Shown here one piece after another: positions 35,406 through 45,842 of a DNA stretch of 64,000 bases. Positions within the stretch are counted from its first letter, which is position 1; every line of letters begins with the position of its first letter. The notes below the pieces were generated by a model. That model was not told the origin of the DNA and made no database searches. It was given only the letters and a program-made list of their open reading frames with translations. The translations under genes and the position numbers were made by a program. The stretch is from Pyrenopolyporus hunteri (taxonomy: Eukaryota > Ascomycota > Sordariomycetes > Xylariales > Hypoxylaceae): the NCBI GenBank assembly GCA_902806595.1, contig CADCXC010000003.1, positions 1,302,001 to 1,366,000 on the forward strand, written 5' to 3'.

Positions 35406-35842
35406 CACAACAACTTTACTAGGTAGAGCCTGTGTCCAGAGAGTCCTCGGAAATTCCGAAGCCCGAGAGCCAGTAGGTAGAATACAGAATATATACCTAG
35501 GTCCCCAGGCGTACTTTGGTTGTGTAATGGGTACCCCGTAGGTATGTGGAATAATAATGAGGTTTGTGATGCTTAAGTGCAAAGCAGCGGCATGTTTCTC
35601 CATGGGAGCTAAAGGAGATACATATTAGTCGGTGTAAGAGCGTTTAGTACATGTAAGTCGACACACGTAGGTAGGTAGTTATGTAAAATCATAGCCGCGA
35701 GGTTGCTACATAGGTGCAACACTACCTAGGTACAGTGCCTAAGAATAAGGTAAGCACTCCTCGTAAGCTTCTTATCAACCGAACGCTACGCCTTGGGCGT
35801 ATTGAAGTACAAGTTGCCTGCGGAGACGGCCACCCACCCCAA

Positions 35843-35870
35843 CCCACCTCCCACCTCCCACCTCCCACCT
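35843..35870. repeat. Perfect 7-nt tandem repeat (CCCACCT x4)
   Basis: Four identical copies head to tail, 170 bases upstream of the dipeptidase start. Confidence 0.9.
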
Positions 35871-36007
35871 CAACCTCCATAGGTATGCAGTAGCTCCCAC
35901 CACTTACATCAATATCTCCGACTAACATACCTACCTACATCAGACTAGCATACGTCGGTCTGACATACATACTACATGTGAACGGAGCTAATTGAATATC
36001 TCACACC

Positions 36008-37521
36008 ATGAATGAGAAGACACCTCTCATCGGTCTTAACCTCGGTCTTGACGATGCGAGACCTAGTCGCCGCCGACGTGACGGCCTTTGCTTTTGTATA
36101 GTGATTCTTGCGCTCGTATGCTTATGCGGCTCCATAGAGGCGTTTTTCGCTTACTTCTACATACCACCATCCATTGAACATAGAGTCCGGGAAATACTCA
36201 CGAATACTCCCTTGATAGGTAGGTCCAACCTCGCCCTTTAATTGCTGGACCGTTACATGACTAATATCCTCCAAGATGGGCACGACGATCTGGCGATACT
36301 CATCCTCGGTAGATATCAAAACCACATTTACAATGAGAACTTTACCAAGCCCTTCGAAGAGGGCGGACTGCCACAGCATGTCGATTTACCTCGATTGAGG
36401 AAAGGGTTAAACGGAGGTGCTTTCTGGAGCGTCTTCACGCCCTGTCCCGAGAACGGCACCGATTTTTCGGACGAAAACTACGCTGCCAGTGAGTGTTCGA
36501 ATCCCCATCGGCATAGGTATTTAGGAAGCTAATGACTGTGGAATAGGCGTCCAACTCACACTGCAGCAAATTGACCTGATGACCCGTCTCCAGGATGCTT
36601 ACCCTGGGAGCTTCTCCGGGATCCCGGTGGACAGCAAGTCAGCCGTAGCGGCTTTCAGGAAGGGCAAACTCATCTCACCGCTGGGTATCGAGGGACTTCA
36701 TCAGATCGGTAACTCAGTTGCTAACCTGAGACGCTTCTACGATCTGGGGGTCCGCTACGCTACGCTGACGCATAACTGCGCCAACATATTTGCCGACTCT
36801 GCTCTCTGGGAAAACCCCCTACGCGTAGCTCCCCCGTTATGGGGCGGTGTCTCCCGGAAGGGCAGAGCTCTCATCAACGAGATGAACCGCATCGGCATGC
36901 TGGTCGACTTGTCTCATGTTGGCCCCGAGACTATGAGAGACGTCCTGGGCGGTTACGAAGAAGAATGGGAGGGTAGCAAGGCTCCCGTCATGTTCAGCCA
37001 TAGTTCCGCCTACGCGATCTGCCCACACCCCCGCAACGTCCCCGACGATGTCCTCCAGCTGGTGAAGCGGAAGAACTCGATCGTTATGGGTACGTAACCC
37101 TCCGTAGCCAGACCCTCTCTTCGGTTCCATGCTGACTATCGCAGTTAACTTTTCGCCTGACTTCATCAGCTGCGTGGACAAGGGTGCTAGCAACGGCATT
37201 CCCGAGTTCTACCCTGACAATAGCACCCTCTCTCACGTGGCCGACCACATCATCTACATCGGTAATCTAATTGGATTCGATCACGTCGGCCTGGGGAGCG
37301 ACTTTGACGGCATCTCGTCTACCCCCGAGGGCTTGGATGATGTATCCAAATACCCGGACCTCATCGCTGAGCTGCTGCGCCGAGGAGTTTCAGACGAGGA
37401 CGCTGGCAAGATCGCGGGAGGTAACATACTACGTGTCTGGGGAGACGTCGAAAAGGTCGCGGCCAAATTGCAAGCGGAAGGGGAGCCCGTGTTGGAGGAT
37501 GATTTACAAAGCTTATTCTGA
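36008..37521 (+). CDS. Membrane dipeptidase (renal dipeptidase family M19), N-terminally anchored
   Basis: Exons 36008-36218, 36276-36488, 36547-37089 and 37145-37521; introns 55-58 nt with donors GTAGGT, GTGAGT and GTACGT; 447 residues. Residues about 28-52 are a single hydrophobic helix preceded by SRRRRDG, so a type II membrane anchor rather than a cleaved signal is likely. Zinc-site landmarks of the family are present: DGHDDLAILI (usual DGHNDLP; the H-x-D pair is kept), GIEGLHQIGNS with the bridging Glu, LSHVG, MFSHSSA, and GSDFDGI near the end. The enzyme cleaves dipeptides including D-residue ones and, in relatives, leukotriene or thiol conjugates; fungal substrates are unknown. Some relatives sit in secondary-metabolite clusters, but no such cluster is seen around this gene. 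Confidence 0.9.
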
Positions 37522-38079
37522 TAGCTTGTTCTAATAGTAGCCCGCGATGTTAGCGCGTAAAGTTGGATGATGGGATTCCGCGTCTTCGGTTACCAGTGGT
37601 TTACAACAGAGGTAATCTTCGTATATAGGTACCCTAATAGTCTATAATCGACACTGATAAGAATGCCCGACTTAGATACCAAGAAACTGACCAGAGCTAT
37701 AGTAGAATTACCAAACCATATGCGGATGGTATACACAACTCGGGGATTGGACTGTGCCATCTTTGGTCCGCATAGGAGACTCATATATGGAATTCTTTAT
37801 CTTCTTAAAATGTAATATTTACATTGAGTTGTACAAGGGGTAGTACCCTAGTATAGTAAAATTCTTCCGGAGAGGTCAGGTGTAGGGTAGTTCTCAACAC
37901 CTTTCCATATCTGGTACTTAGGTGCCTAGGTAGGTAGGTAGGCATCTAATAACTTCACCGAAACCGAGCACCGCGGGATATATTCTCTATCCCCACGGCG
38001 CCCACACGAAGACTTTCCACCACCACGATCCTCCAGAACCCCGAGCCGTAGAACGGCGGCTCTTCCTTCCCCCCCTTCT
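37522..38079. other. Convergent 3' intergenic region, dipeptidase / uS13m
   Basis: About 0.56 kb, AT-rich, with a GGTAGGTAGGTAGG run at 37927-37942. No gene recognised. Confidence 0.55.
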
Positions 38080-38642
38080 TTAAATCCTCGAGTACGTGCC
38101 GCCTCTCTCCAGGCAGTTCAGCTTCCTGGCCGTGGCGATCTGGTTCCGCGTGCGCTGGCCGCGCACCGGCAGGCCCATGGCGTGCCGGCGGCCCCGGTAC
38201 GTGCCCATGTCCCGCAGCCGCTTGATGTTGTCCTGCACGATGCGCCGCGCGTCGTTCTCGATCGTCATCGTCGACAGCTCCGCCGTCAGCGCCGTGATCG
38301 TCTTCGGCGCCACGGACCCCAGCCGCGCCAGCGGGTGGATCGTGTACTTCGCCATGATCCGGGCCGAGAGCTGCGGGCCGAGGCCGTAGAAGGTTTCTAG
38401 TGCTTTCTAAGAGGGTTGGGGGCTCTGGTTAGGAGCGATTGTTCTGATGTTTTCTTTTTTGGAGGGGAGGGGGTCTTGTGGAATGGTGGCGGGAGGGGGA
38501 GCGGCTGGGAAGTGATGAGGGCTCACTTTGACGAATTTCTTCTCGTGGAAGCTGACTCCCATTATGATCGGCTGTGTTTCCTCTGATTAGTAGCTGCATT
38601 TGGAAGTAAGTATAGCTGAATGATGACAGGGCAGCTCACCAT
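38080..38642 (-). CDS. SWS2: Mitochondrial ribosomal protein uS13m (Sws2)
   Basis: Model: exon 1 is the ATG alone (38640-38642), intron of 68 nt, exon 2 38527-38571, intron of 120 nt, exon 3 38080-38406; 124 residues. Exon 2 reads PIIMGVSFHEKKFVK and exon 3 KALETFYGLGPQLSARIMAKYT, the conserved bacterial-type S13 start; the C-terminus has RLRDMGTYRGRRHAMGLPVRGQRTRNQIATARKLN, the S13 signature with GxRT loop. The protein contacts the head of the mitochondrial small subunit. If the ATG at 38560 in exon 2 were used instead, the protein would lose four residues and the split start would be unnecessary; both are possible. Confidence 0.88.
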
Positions 38643-39158
38643 CTTGGGCGGTTTCTCGGCCGGAGCCTCTCTAAGGTATGAATGTGATGTTCCCCCTCGA
38701 AGATTGCGGCGAACAGGATGAGGCTTTCGAGGAATGTACCGATCAATGAATTCGATCAATTGCACAGAATCGGGTTTAGATCGTCGGCATTGGTCATTGG
38801 CTGGTCAGCTTTGTGGCGTTTGGGTAGGTGCCTCGCTAGATAAGAGTCGATAAGCTTATAACCGTTAGCGTTGTGGACCCCGCCATTCACCCGCTGTAGG
38901 CTGTGAGAAAAATGGCCATTTTAGGTCCCTTAGTTTCAGGGGTCTGGACTCGTTGCGACGGAAGCTCCAACACTGAAACGTCGCCTTTTAATTGAACTTC
39001 TCTGTCCTTTCTCATTAATCCTTCCTCCTTATCTATTTCTAGTCTTCTGAAATAGGACCAATACCTATCCCCAGGTATATAAGAACATCACCACATCCCA
39101 ATCCCATTCCCATTCCTCCGATCTGCCTGACTGGATCTGGTAGCATCTTTCATTCACA
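38643..39158. promoter_or_regulatory. Bidirectional promoter, uS13m / ER cyclophilin
   Basis: About 0.5 kb between divergent starts. A 14-bp perfect palindrome (AAAATGGCCATTTT) lies at 38909-38922 and a TATA-like box (TATATAA) at 39076-39082, 77 bases before the cyclophilin ATG. Confidence 0.5.
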
Positions 39159-40245
39159 ATGTTTAACCTCCGCCGACTTCTGGCCAGCGCCTTGCTGCTG
39201 GTGGGCGTAAGCATGATCTGCTTCTCCCAGACAGCCGCCGCCACCAAGGGCCCCAAGATCACCCACAAGGTCTACTTCGACATCACTCACGGCGACGAGC
39301 CTCTGGGCCGAATTGTCATGGGTCTCTACGGCAAGACCGTCCCCAAGACCGCTGAGAACTTCCGAGCTCTCGCCACCGGCGAGAAGGGCTTTGGCTACGA
39401 GGGATCTACCTTCCACCGAGTTATCAAGCAGTTTATGATCCAGGGAGGCGACTTCACTAAGGGCGACGGCACTGGCGGCAAGTCCAGTAAGTACCAATGC
39501 GAATTTTTAGGTATGCATGGTAAAAAGCATGGGTGCTGATTGTGCGCTATAACAGTCTACGGCGAGAAATTCCCCGATGAGAACTTCAAGCTCAAGCACT
39601 CCAAGGAGGGTCTCCTATCCATGGCGAACGCTGGCAAGGACACCAACGGCTCCCAGTTCTTCATCACCACCGTTGTGACCTCGTAAGGCTCTCCCTATCC
39701 GATAATTCTTATAATAATAAGAGTCAAAAACGAAGAATGAAGCTAACAGCAAACTCCTAGGTGGTTGGATGGCCGACACGTCGTTTTCGGTGAGGTGCTG
39801 GAGGGCATGGATGTTGTCAAGAAGATTGAGAACGTCAAGACTCAGCCTGGTGACAAGCCGGAGAAGACGGTTAAGATTGTGAAGAGCGGAGAGCTGGAGG
39901 TGCCGCCTGAAGGTATCCACGTTGAGCTATAAGCACCAACACCAATTCCCAAGCCGTACTTACCTACCTGCTTACTTGTTCCGCGTTCCTCCGTCGTTTT
40001 CTTACTGATGCGTCTACCACCGAGTTCCAGGTAACGACGGAGAATCCGAGTGGGCTTCTGGACATTCAACCGAAGAAGAGCAAGTACTGGCTGCTGGCGA
40101 GGCCGCCTCTGTCTCCGCCGGCTGGTCCGTCCTCGAAAGGTGTCTCTTTTTCGGTGTCATCTTAGCTGCTATTGCATTTTACCTTCGTCTGTCGAAGCGA
40201 AGGGATGGACGAGACGACGTAGCTTATGAGAAGACGATGGCATAG
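39159..40245 (+). CDS. CYPB: ER/secretory cyclophilin B (peptidyl-prolyl isomerase), two possible C-termini
   Basis: Exons 39159-39486, 39556-39682 and 39761-39912, then either read-through to TAA at 39930-39932 (208 residues) or splicing of 39913-40030 (GTATCC..CCAG) to 40031-40245 (273 residues). Residues 1-27 are a signal peptide (hydrophobic core LLASALLLVGVSMICF). The cyclophilin domain follows with FHRVIKQFMIQGGDFT (catalytic Arg/Phe/Gln region), NGSQFFITT, and WLDGRHVVFGEV. The short form ends IHVEL, close to an HDEL-type ER signal; the long form adds an acidic stretch and a membrane helix (CLFFGVILAAIAFYL) with a KRR stop-transfer. It assists folding of secreted proteins by Pro isomerisation. 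Both forms are read from sequence; which is used is unknown. Confidence 0.92.
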
Positions 40246-40490
40246 ATTCTTGAATTTTTCAGACTATAAAAAAAAGGAAGCACATATAGTATATATGATA
40301 TAAATGATATTTCGTTCACTTAACGTATCTCTGTTATGGTTATTCTTGAGATGGTTGTCTCCATCACGTGTGACTTATAAAAAACCGTAATTTTTTTTCT
40401 TTTTGCGCCGGGGCAAATTCTAGGCCGTAAGGAAATCCAAAAACTTAGAAAATTTTTATCGAGTTCTGAAAACTTCAACTTCCAGCCGAG

Positions 40491-41031
40491 ATGAAGGTCC
40501 TCAGCCTCAATTTCCTGACCTGCGCGGTCAAGGCGTGCAAAAGCTCTTCGAATTCCTATCCCCTGCATCCTAAAGACGCGGAGCTGGTGCAAGATGATAT
40601 CGAGGTGAACGCTCAACTACTGCTCAATCTGCTGCCCCGCATTGACTGGACGGCGCTGTCCACCACGGCGACAGAGGTATGTTTTACTTCTTTTTTCTTC
40701 TGATAACTTGACTCTAGCCCCTTAAAACAAAGTAACAAAAAATCCGAAAATGAGATGAAGTCTTGAGATTATATGAAAAAACAGGAAGAAATAATAATGA
40801 AGCTAACATGAAAATCTTCGGCGGGTTTCGTAGCTCGGCTTCCCGCCCCTACCGCCGCAGCCCCCGTCGGTAGAGGACCTACAAAGCGACGAGAAGGCGC
40901 TGAAGGACCTGCATAACCTGCTCATGGAGACGCAGATCATGGAGGGCAAGCTCGTGTGCGCCAACTGCGGCCACGAGTACGCCGTGCGCGAGGGCATCGC
41001 GAATTTCCTGCTGCCGAGTCACCTGGTTTGA
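40491..41031 (+). CDS. TRM112: Trm112 methyltransferase activator
   Basis: Exons 40491-40676 and 40834-41031 with a 157-nt intron give 127 residues. Zinc-ribbon features: Cys11 and Cys16 near the N-terminus (MKVLSLNFLTCAVKAC) and C-x2-C near the C-terminus (LVCANCGHEYAVREGI). The ending IANFLLPSHLV is the family hallmark. Trm112 is the common partner of Trm9, Trm11, Mtq2 and Bud23, methylating tRNA, release factor eRF1 and 18S rRNA. Length and motif spacing match the family. It starts 245 bases after the cyclophilin stop on the same strand, with no sign of co-transcription. Confidence 0.95.
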
Positions 41032-41712
41032 TGGGGCTGCTATCTTACTTACCTACGTGCTCGCCTGGGTACCCCATATCCACCTGGGTGGGTATCTGAG
41101 GTAGGAGGGAGAATGAGGAATGCTGGTGTTTCCTGGAAGATGGCAGAGAGAGGGGGGAGAAGTTTGGAGGACGACTGGAGTGCGTGAGGCGGGATGAGAC
41201 GGGACGGACTTATCGTGCATGTCAAATTCACCATGCCGCTATCTACTATCTAGATGGACGAGACTCAAAAGACTTGCAGAGGAGAGAGAGGCGTTTAGGA
41301 GTTCGGCCGAGGCGTGGTAAAAAGAAGTACTGATCTGAGGCTTTACGTACGACAACCCGAGGGACAAGAGAAAAGAAAAGAAAGGCTCGAGGAGGAAATG
41401 GAAAGGTCGCGGTAAATTCAATTCTAGCTGTGCATATTCTGCAGTCTCCTGACACTTCGATGAAATGATATATGTATACCGTATTTGCCTTGGTTGGTGG
41501 GAAGTCTGTCTCATTCGACTTCCAACTGATGCTATCCGTTACCTGGACTCCGAATGACCCGATAGTACCTACTTCGTACACGCTGCTCGAATTACCACCT
41601 ACACACAACGACGTACGCTGAATACAGCCCTCTCTCTATCTATCCGACGGACTGCCCCAAGTCCCAAGTAGGCTAGGTAGGTACCTAAGCTTCTCTAACA
41701 ACATGTCCCACC
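41032..41712. other. Convergent 3' intergenic region, TRM112 / BIG1
   Basis: About 0.68 kb. Minus-strand open frames of 91 and 120 codons (41239-41608) have no identifiable domain; I treat them as non-coding. Confidence 0.55.
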
Positions 41713-42754
41713 TTACTGCTGCTTCTTTTGCGCGGCAGGGCCCATCTCCTTATCGAACGCGCCGTAGGGCACCTCGAGGCTGGCGACGGCGGAGATCCCG
41801 GCGTACAGGATCGACATGAGGATAACCAGAGCGACCAGAGCGGTGAAGATACCTGTGCGTTAATCCGTTAGTACGACGGGCCATCTAAAAGCATCGGCTT
41901 ACGTTGGGGACTGACCTGGCGTGAAGTACTGGTACTTCTCGAACAGAGGCAGGTCGCGCGTGGCATTCGCCGCCCTCTGCTGGATGGCATGGAGGTCCCT
42001 CTTCAATTCCGCCGGCACGCCGTCCTGGAACTCGGCCGTGTACGTCCGGGGGACCTCCTTCGGCGGGACGCCGGCGTAGACGACCGTGTACGAGCCCTCG
42101 GCGTCGAATTGCTCCAGGACCATGCCCAGCTCGTCATCTGCTTCCCATCAGCACCCGCCTCTCCTGACCCTAACGGAAGCTCCGCGGGGCCGTTGATAGT
42201 GCACGACTTACCGTTCTCCTTCAGCGTCCGCGCGCCGTTCCTCGGCGGGAGAGGCGCCAGCTCGAGCTCGTCGATGAACGGCTGCGCCTTTCCGCCCTCG
42301 CAGGCCTTCCGGATGTACGCCGCCACGTCCTTCAGGTCCAACTCGCCGGCCACCTCCGCGACCGTGTACCGGGACTCGGCCTTCTTCATCGACCGGCGGA
42401 GGCTCGGCACCGCGTCCCTCGCGCCCAGGTCGGCCGCGTTGAGGTTCGGCTGCGAGACGATGAGGTATCGGTCGGTCGGGCAAGATCCGAGGAGCTGCTG
42501 GACGGACGCGTGGACTTCGGCGCTCGATTGTATTTGTTCCCAGGACGCTGGTAGTTCTAGTCTAGATAGTTGGTGTACGCGATTAGCTGCTACTGCATTG
42601 TATGTAGCGTACGTGGATGCAAGGCAGAGGAATGCTAGATTACATCGTTTACTTACTTAGCCTTGGAGAACAGGACGAAAGGAGACGAGTCGGAGAACGC
42701 ATTCGCGGAAGCGCAGCAGGCCGCTAGTGTCGCGGCAGCTTGGGAGAGACGCAT
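41713..42754 (-). CDS. BIG1: Big1-type ER protein (V-ATPase S1/Voa1-related)
   Basis: Exons 42657-42754, 42212-42561, 41916-42137 and 41713-41852; introns 95, 74 and 63 nt; 269 residues. Residues 1-21 are a signal peptide ending near SANAF, followed by SDSSPFVLFSKAKLELP, the conserved luminal start of Big1. A luminal domain of about 190 residues has two Cys (SC.. and AC..). A membrane helix (IFTALVALVILMSILYAGI, about 227-245) is followed by a short tail with LEVPYGAFDKEMGP and ending KKQQ. Big1 is an ER membrane protein needed for cell-wall beta-1,6-glucan and shares its transmembrane region with the V-ATPase assembly factor Voa1/ATP6S1. Which of the two roles this protein has cannot be decided from sequence. 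Confidence 0.85.
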
Positions 42755-43254
42755 TGTTGTTATCGAGCGTCTTTACGAAGATATCTGGATGGGTGTAGTA
42801 TTAGATGGGGTTGGAAAGGCTGAAGCGAAGCTCTCTCGACGAGGTTGACGTTGTTGGAACTTTAGTTTGGATCAGATGGAAATACGCGGCATGTTCCGGC
42901 CTATGAAACAGGCCCAGTGCCAAAGCTACAGCGTCATTTGGCGGCCTATAAGCTCCTACAAGGTCCCCTTGAATGCGCTGAAGGCCTAGCGGGCTGGCCA
43001 CTGATCATGCAAGGCGGGGCCAATCATATAAGTGCATCAACGGCGGGTTAGCGCTAGTTGATAAAATACAATTATTTGAGAAGCGGCGCTCGGTCAGTTA
43101 CGATTAACGTCTTTCGATTTTAACCTTTGCTAGGCCGGAGACTTCAACGCTTCCAAGGCTTAAATACCTACCTACCGGCTAGGAAGGTTCTCATAGATTT
43201 GTACGATCGACATTTGAATTTACATTCCCTTAGCGAAGTCAACAAAAAAAAATC
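42755..43254. other. Divergent intergenic region, BIG1 / RRP17
   Basis: Exactly 500 bases between two divergent starts, ending in an A-rich leader (AACAAAAAAAAATC before the RRP17 ATG). Presumed shared promoter. Confidence 0.55.
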
Positions 43255-43999
43255 ATGTTTGCGCGCCCGCGACAGAAGAAGGGCCTGCTCCAGCCGCCGC
43301 CCAAGAAACGAAAAGTTCAGCATTCAATCGAGGAGATCAAGTTCGACAACGATGCTCGTGCCGACTACCTCACCGGATTCCACAAGCGCAAATTACAAAG
43401 GGTTAAGAACGCCCAAGAGCAGGCTGCGAAAAGAGCTCGACAGGAAAAGATCGAGTTTAGAAAACAGGTGTGTTAAATTTGGTCTACTCGTCACAGTCGC
43501 ACCTAGTTGTCTGGGTACCTACTGACACGAAGCGCTTCTGTAGCTACGTGAGGAGCGAAAGAGAGAAGTCGAGGAGCACGTCCAGGCCGTCAACGCTCTC
43601 CTGAAGCAAGCGGAACAAGCCGGTTACGTGGGTGGAGAGGAGACTTCCGAGGGTGAGGAGGCAGACGAATGGGGAGGAATTCAAGACACGCCTACGCTAG
43701 AGCCCGTTGATCACGAGGAAGAGTATATTGACGAGGAGAGGTATACTACGGTGACAGTGGAGTCGGTAAATGTGTCTAAAGATGGATTGTCGAGTTCCAA
43801 GCCGGACGATGACTCGGGCGAGGACGACCAACAGACGGCGGCACAAGAAGACTCCCGGTCTTCTCCCACGGGGAACAAGGAGAAAACCAGGCCGCCTAAG
43901 AAGAAAAAGCTCAAGTTTAGATACGAGTCCAAGTCGGAGAGACAACTGAACCAGAGGAAACTGAAAGTCGCCAAGAGTAGAAGGAAACCACGGGGTTGA
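43255..43999 (+). CDS. RRP17: Ribosomal RNA-processing protein 17 (Rrp17/NOL12)
   Basis: Exons 43255-43467 and 43544-43999, joined across a 76-nt intron in phase 0; 222 residues. The signature block SIEEIKFDNDARADYLTGFHKRKLQRVKNAQEQAAKRAR.. (about 24-65) marks the Nop25/NOL12 group. A nuclear-localisation-like PPPKKRKV is at about 14-21. The middle is acidic and disordered and the last 45 residues are Lys/Arg-rich (KKKKLKFRYESK). Rrp17 is a nucleolar 5'-3' exonuclease needed for 5.8S/25S maturation in yeast. Length is close to the yeast protein. Confidence 0.9.
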
Positions 44000-44291
44000 T
44001 TAGCGCATTTTCTATCCGTCTCGCGGGCTTCTGCTGTTGCAAATACCACAAATATACGTCCACTAACAAAATAAACATGCCCTAAACTCGACTTCACCCC
44101 AATTATCACCGCAGCGTCCCTTCTCTCTCAAGATAGGGGGAGGGTAAGATCGGTCGAAAACTAGACTGCCCTGTGTAAGTCGACATAGTGCCGGTGCTGA
44201 TAAAAAGAAATCCTTGATCTCCACTCCAAAGCGCAGCCTTGACGTCTCGGACGTCTCGCGATAACCGGGTCTCGACGAACGCGGTGCCGGA

Positions 44292-45036
44292 TTAGATGTT
44301 GTCGATGTCGGCCTGGAGGGTCTCGAGCTCCTTCTGGAGTTCCTGGTACTTCTTGGACATGTCCTCGTACTTGGTCTCCCACTGGTCCCGCTCGTTCTCC
44401 AACGCCTGTACCTTGCGCTCGAAGTGGCCGGCTTTCAAGTCAGTCTGACGAAGCCTGTTGGTTTCATGGATGTTAGAGACCTCATATACAGGTACCCTTA
44501 GCTTTTACTCGGGGAGGGTTCTCGCTTACTTCTCATTTGTCTCACGAAGGGTCTTGTCTGCTTCTTCGGCTTCTTCCTCAAGCAGCTGAAGTCTTCGTTG
44601 GAGGGTCTCGTTATGCGTACCATGCTGCATACCCTCATCCGCCGTCTTCTTCAATTCCTTAATAGTAGTATCCAACTTCTCGTTCTCGGATTCGAGGAGG
44701 CCGTTCTTGTGGGAGAGGGAGGTGATCTCTTGCTCCTTGGCGAGGTTCTCCTGCTCAAGAGCCTTGACCTTAGCCTGCAACTCCTCGACTTTGGCAGCGG
44801 ACTCGTCAGCCTCCAGGCGGAGCTGGTTCATTCTCTAGGTGGAATATATACGTTAATATCATTATGTAAATCACCACGTAGATATAAGCAGATCCGTCGT
44901 CTCGGGACGCAGCGTTTTGAGACCATAGGGTCTGGCTTCGAGGGTCTTTTGATATCGCGCTGATGCTCGATGGTGGGGTAAAAGGGGGAACTTCAGAAAG
45001 ATGCTGTCTACTCACCTCTCGGATGCGGTCCGCCAT
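44292..45036 (-). CDS. Tropomyosin
   Basis: Exons 45016-45036, 44530-44834 and 44292-44454; introns 181 and 75 nt; 162 residues, the size of fungal tropomyosin (161 in fission-yeast Cdc8). The N-terminus MADRIRE..MNQLRLEADESAAKVEELQ and an uninterrupted heptad pattern to the end (LQKELETLQADIDNI) make it a pure coiled coil. It binds along actin filaments in cables and contractile rings. The first exon codes only the first seven residues, the actin-overlap end of the molecule. Confidence 0.93.
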
Positions 45037-45842
45037 TTCGGGCTAGTTGGTTAGGATACGAGCTAAGGGGAGGAGACGAGAGGGATGACTAAATTCGTCC
45101 GGTGAAGTAGATGAAGTGTGCTGGATAGGATAGGCAACAAAGGCAGACGGGAGGTTTCAAAGGAGACGAAGTGAAAAAAGGGAGCTCGTTGAACGGATTG
45201 ATCAACCAGAACTAGATGGATGGATGGATAGGCGTGGAATTTCATATGTACTATGTATGGGCGAGAGTGGGTTGCTACCAGATTGCCCCGCCTTCCCTAT
45301 TGCCCTGAAAAGTGACCGATAGGGGATAGAGGGACCCGTCTCATGATTTGTTTTGGGCGCACAGTGCAGTCGGCAGCGTCTCAGGTGGGTCTAGCGCATA
45401 CTCGCTAGTACGGTAAGTACGGTGTGAGACCTGCGTTTACGCACTATGCCATGCTGCATGACACAAAACGGAGAGAGGGGGCTTATGTACCGAGGTACCT
45501 ACATATGTCGCTCATTTCAATTTTAAGTTGCTTCGCCAACAGCTATGAGACCCATAAATATTTATAAAAACAAGTAACTTTCCCTTCTAAAAAAATAAAG
45601 AATGAGGCGGACATGGGCTCCATTCCTCATCAATAAATGTCCACCGCCTCATACCAGCCCCCGAATTCATATGAATACGCGGGTACACACACGTTCATTT
45701 CTACTTAGTGCTACAACAGAAGAAGCCTGTGCTGATGGGGAGCCGGGTATCTGTTCTCAACAATCCGTACCTGAGAATCCGTCGATTGTGACATTGCACG
45801 CGAAGTTCTCAAGTACCCCGTCTGGGATCCGATTCGTCTACG
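45037..45842. other. Divergent intergenic region, tropomyosin / securin-like gene
   Basis: About 0.8 kb. A plus-strand open frame (45602-45943) overlaps the start of the following gene in another frame and shows no conserved features. Confidence 0.5.

Larger units (their letters stand above)
33361..36007. other. Long gene-free region, RGD2 / dipeptidase (divergent)
   Basis: About 2.65 kb with no supported gene. It carries five or more clusters of the TAGGTACCTA family (34143-34165, 34215-34229, 34951-34970, 35366-35405, 35660-35735), a four-copy tandem repeat at 35843-35870, and AT-rich stretches near 35040-35290. Both flanking genes should be driven from its ends. Confidence 0.5.

Noticed and set aside
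36490..36505. tRNA B-box-like GTTCGAATCCCC
   Set aside because: It lies at an exon-intron border of the dipeptidase and no A box or cloverleaf can be drawn around it.
36008..37521. Secondary-metabolite cluster around the dipeptidase
   Set aside because: Neighbours are housekeeping genes, with no synthase, P450 or regulator nearby; the ABC transporter is more than 20 kb away.
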